The notes beneath the pieces are model-generated. The model saw nothing but the letters and a program-made list of their open reading frames with translations, searched no databases and was not told the origin of the DNA. A stretch of 7,193 nucleotides of DNA, taken from NCBI GenBank assembly GCA_044353195.1, contig JBILCJ010000114.1, positions 1 through 7,193 of the forward strand. The letters run 5' to 3'. This document shows positions 5,782 to 7,193 of this stretch, in pieces; within the stretch, counting starts at the first letter, position 1; each line of letters opens with the position of its first letter. The position numbers and the translations under genes were made by a program. This stretch comes from UBA4416 sp044353195 (lineage in GTDB: Bacteria > Bacteroidota > Bacteroidia > B-17B0 > Aurantibacillaceae).

Positions 5782-6960
5782 ATGATAAAAGAGGTATATA
5801 TTGTTTCGGCAGTTAGAACACCATTAGGATCTTTTGGTGGAACATTAGCAGGAATTTCTGCTACAAAATTAGGATCAATAGCTATTAAAGGAGCTTTAGA
5901 TAAAATTAAATTAGACCCAAGTTTAGTAAACGAAGTGTTTATGGGTTCTGTTATTCAAGCTAATTTAGGACAAGCTCCTGCTCGCCAAGCAGCGAAATTT
6001 GCTGGTTTACCAGACGCAGTAAATTGTACAACCGTTAATAAAGTTTGTGCAAGCGGTATGAAAGCGATTGCCTTAGCAACTCAAGCAATTTTATTAGGTG
6101 ATGCTGAAATTGTTGTGGCTGGTGGAATGGAGAACATGAGTCAAGCGCCATTTTATTTAGAGAATAACCGTTGGGGTGCAAAATATGGACATGGAACTGT
6201 TATTGATGGTTTGGTAAAAGACGGTTTAACTGATGTATACGGTAATGTACCAATGGGAAATTGCGCTGATTTATGTGCCAAAGAACATAATTTTACTCGT
6301 GAGCAACAAGATGCTTTTGCTATCGAATCATATACACGTTCGGCAAATGCTTGGAAAGCAGGTAAATTTGCAGATGAAATTGTTCCAGTAGAAATTGTAA
6401 CCAAAAAAGGAACTGTTTTATTTTCAGAAGATGAAGAATATAAAAACGTGAATTTTGAAAAAATTCCAACATTAAAACCAGTATTTACAAAAGAAGGAAC
6501 TGCAACAGCAGCAAATTCATCAACAATGAATGATGGAGCAGCGGCATTAATTTTAATGAGTAAAGAAAAAGCAGACGCATTAGGATTAAAACCTTTAGCA
6601 AAAATTGTAAGTTATGCAGATGCAGAACAAGCTCCAGAATGGTTTACAACAACACCAGCCATTGCACTTCCTAAAGCTGCAGAAAAAGCTGGATTAAAAG
6701 TTTCAGATATTGAGTATTTCGAATTAAATGAAGCCTTTTCGGTTGTTGGACTTGCTAATACTAAATTAATGAATTTAGATCCTTCAAAAGTGAATGTGAA
6801 TGGTGGAGCTGTTTCATTAGGTCATCCATTAGGAGCATCGGGAGCAAGAGTTATTGTAACGTTGATTAATGTATTGAAACAAAATAATGCCAAAATTGGT
6901 GGTGCCGCTATTTGTAACGGTGGTGGTGGAGCATCAGCTTTAATCATTGAAAATATGTAG
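5782..6960 (+). CDS. Acetyl-CoA C-acetyltransferase (thiolase)
   Basis: This thiolase condenses two acetyl-CoA to acetoacetyl-CoA, or runs the reverse thiolysis. The 392-residue length is that of biosynthetic/degradative acetoacetyl-CoA thiolases (AtoB/PhaA/ThlA type). The catalytic residues are all present and fall at the same numbers as in the well-studied Zoogloea enzyme: nucleophile C89 (NKVCASGM), H348 (GHPLGASGAR) and C378 (ICNGGGGAS), with N316 in NEAF. The N-terminal motif VRTPLGSFGG (11-20) and the VAGGMENMS segment (112-120) are typical. There is no signal peptide; it is cytoplasmic. It stands alone, between a divergent promoter and a strong terminator, with no 3-ketoacid CoA-transferase, hydroxyacyl-CoA dehydrogenase or mevalonate gene beside it. 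Context therefore does not say whether it serves mevalonate, ketogenic amino-acid or short-chain fatty-acid metabolism. The symbol is left blank for that reason. Confidence 0.96.
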   Translation: MIKEVYIVSAVRTPLGSFGGTLAGISATKLGSIAIKGALDKIKLDPSLVNEVFMGSVIQANLGQAPARQAAKFAGLPDAVNCTTVNKVCASGMKAIALATQAILLGDAEIVVAGGMENMSQAPFYLENNRWGAKYGHGTVIDGLVKDGLTDVYGNVPMGNCADLCAKEHNFTREQQDAFAIESYTRSANAWKAGKFADEIVPVEIVTKKGTVLFSEDEEYKNVNFEKIPTLKPVFTKEGTATAANSSTMNDGAAALILMSKEKADALGLKPLAKIVSYADAEQAPEWFTTTPAIALPKAAEKAGLKVSDIEYFELNEAFSVVGLANTKLMNLDPSKVNVNGGAVSLGHPLGASGARVIVTLINVLKQNNAKIGGAAICNGGGGASALIIENM

Positions 6961-6981
6961 TTTTCTAATTACCTTTTCATA

Positions 6982-7014
6982 AAAAAAAACGCTACTTTAT
7001 GTAGCGTTTTTTTT
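6982..7014. terminator. Strong bidirectional intrinsic terminator
   Basis: A 14-bp stem pairs A-tract plus CGCTAC (6982-6995) with GTAGCG plus T-tract (7001-7014) around a 5-nt loop TTTAT. The stem is flanked by an A-run on the left and a T-run on the right, so it can terminate transcription in both directions. It lies between the converging thiolase (stop at 6960) and RNA methyltransferase (stop at 7037) genes, 22 nt from each, and is well placed to serve both. Confidence 0.92.
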
Positions 7015-7036
7015 GTTTAAAAATTTAAGAATCATA

Positions 7037-7193
7037 TTATTTTAGCATTTCCCAAAGCACAATACCAATTGTTACTGAAACATTAAATGAATGTTTGCTT
7101 CCAAATTGTGGAATTTCTATACAAACATCACTTTTGTCGATTATCGTTTGTTCAACACCATATACTTCATTCCCAAAAACAAAGGCAGTTGGC
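7037..7193 (-). CDS. SpoU/TrmH-family RNA 2'-O-methyltransferase, C-terminal fragment (5' end outside window)
   Basis: The minus-strand frame entering at 7192 encodes the last 51 residues of a protein ending at a TAA (7037-7039). It carries the two C-terminal SpoU (SPOUT) motifs: motif 2, FVFGNEVYGV (4-13), and motif 3, IEIPQFGSKHSFNVSVTIGI (25-44), which form the S-adenosylmethionine-binding trefoil knot and the catalytic surface. These enzymes methylate the ribose 2'-OH of tRNA or rRNA. The short tail after motif 3 (VLWEMLK) resembles the small, about 170-180-residue, TrmH-like proteins of Bacteroidota. The fragment is too short to say whether tRNA or rRNA is the target. It converges on the thiolase gene across a shared terminator. 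Confidence 0.85.
   Translation of the reverse strand, partial: PTAFVFGNEVYGVEQTIIDKSDVCIEIPQFGSKHSFNVSVTIGIVLWEMLK

Noticed and set aside
6153..6404. 83-codon minus-strand open frame
   Set aside because: It is antisense to the thiolase coding region, which is strongly supported by catalytic motifs.

Overview
The window looks like ordinary chromosomal DNA from a low-G+C member of the Bacteroidota, most likely a flavobacterium-like lineage. Four observations support this. The DNA is AT-rich. No start codon has a Shine-Dalgarno sequence; the starts follow A/T-rich leaders instead. Several genes are preceded by the Bacteroidota-type promoter (a TTG/TTTG element about 17-18 nt upstream of a TAnnTTTG box). 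The protein families also fit: a riboflavin synthase subunit next to a membrane-anchored TPR protein, lipoproteins with short signal peptides, and a MauG-type di-heme peroxidase. I cannot assign a genus.

Layout from left to right. Bases 1-1418 (+) are the 3' three quarters or so of an ABC-F ATPase gene, cut by the window edge. It converges on a minus-strand block read right to left: a TPR membrane protein (2755 to 1994), then ribH (1926 to 1438). A strong hairpin with a T-run separates those two genes. Next, also on the minus strand, is a two-gene unit: a lipoprotein di-heme cytochrome c peroxidase (4266 to 3244) followed 18 nt later by a small lipoprotein with a probable transthyretin/carboxypeptidase-regulatory-like fold (3225 to 2851). 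Upstream of it, again on the minus strand, is a membrane-anchored metallophosphoesterase (5612 to 4350). A 169-nt divergent promoter region separates this from a plus-strand acetyl-CoA acetyltransferase (5782-6960). A strong bidirectional terminator (about 6982-7014) lies between the thiolase and the 3' end of a minus-strand SpoU/TrmH-type RNA methyltransferase, which runs off the right edge.

Functionally this is mostly housekeeping: ribosome-associated ATPase, riboflavin synthesis, envelope proteostasis or scaffolding, thiolase chemistry and RNA methylation. The exception is the peroxidase-lipoprotein pair, an envelope redox unit of unknown substrate. I found no mobile element, CRISPR array, phage gene, tRNA or rRNA. 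I see no convincing undescribed system. The most useful second looks are the peroxidase-lipoprotein pair, the hairpin placed directly before ribH, the palindrome filling the peroxidase promoter spacer, and the corrected start of the phosphoesterase.
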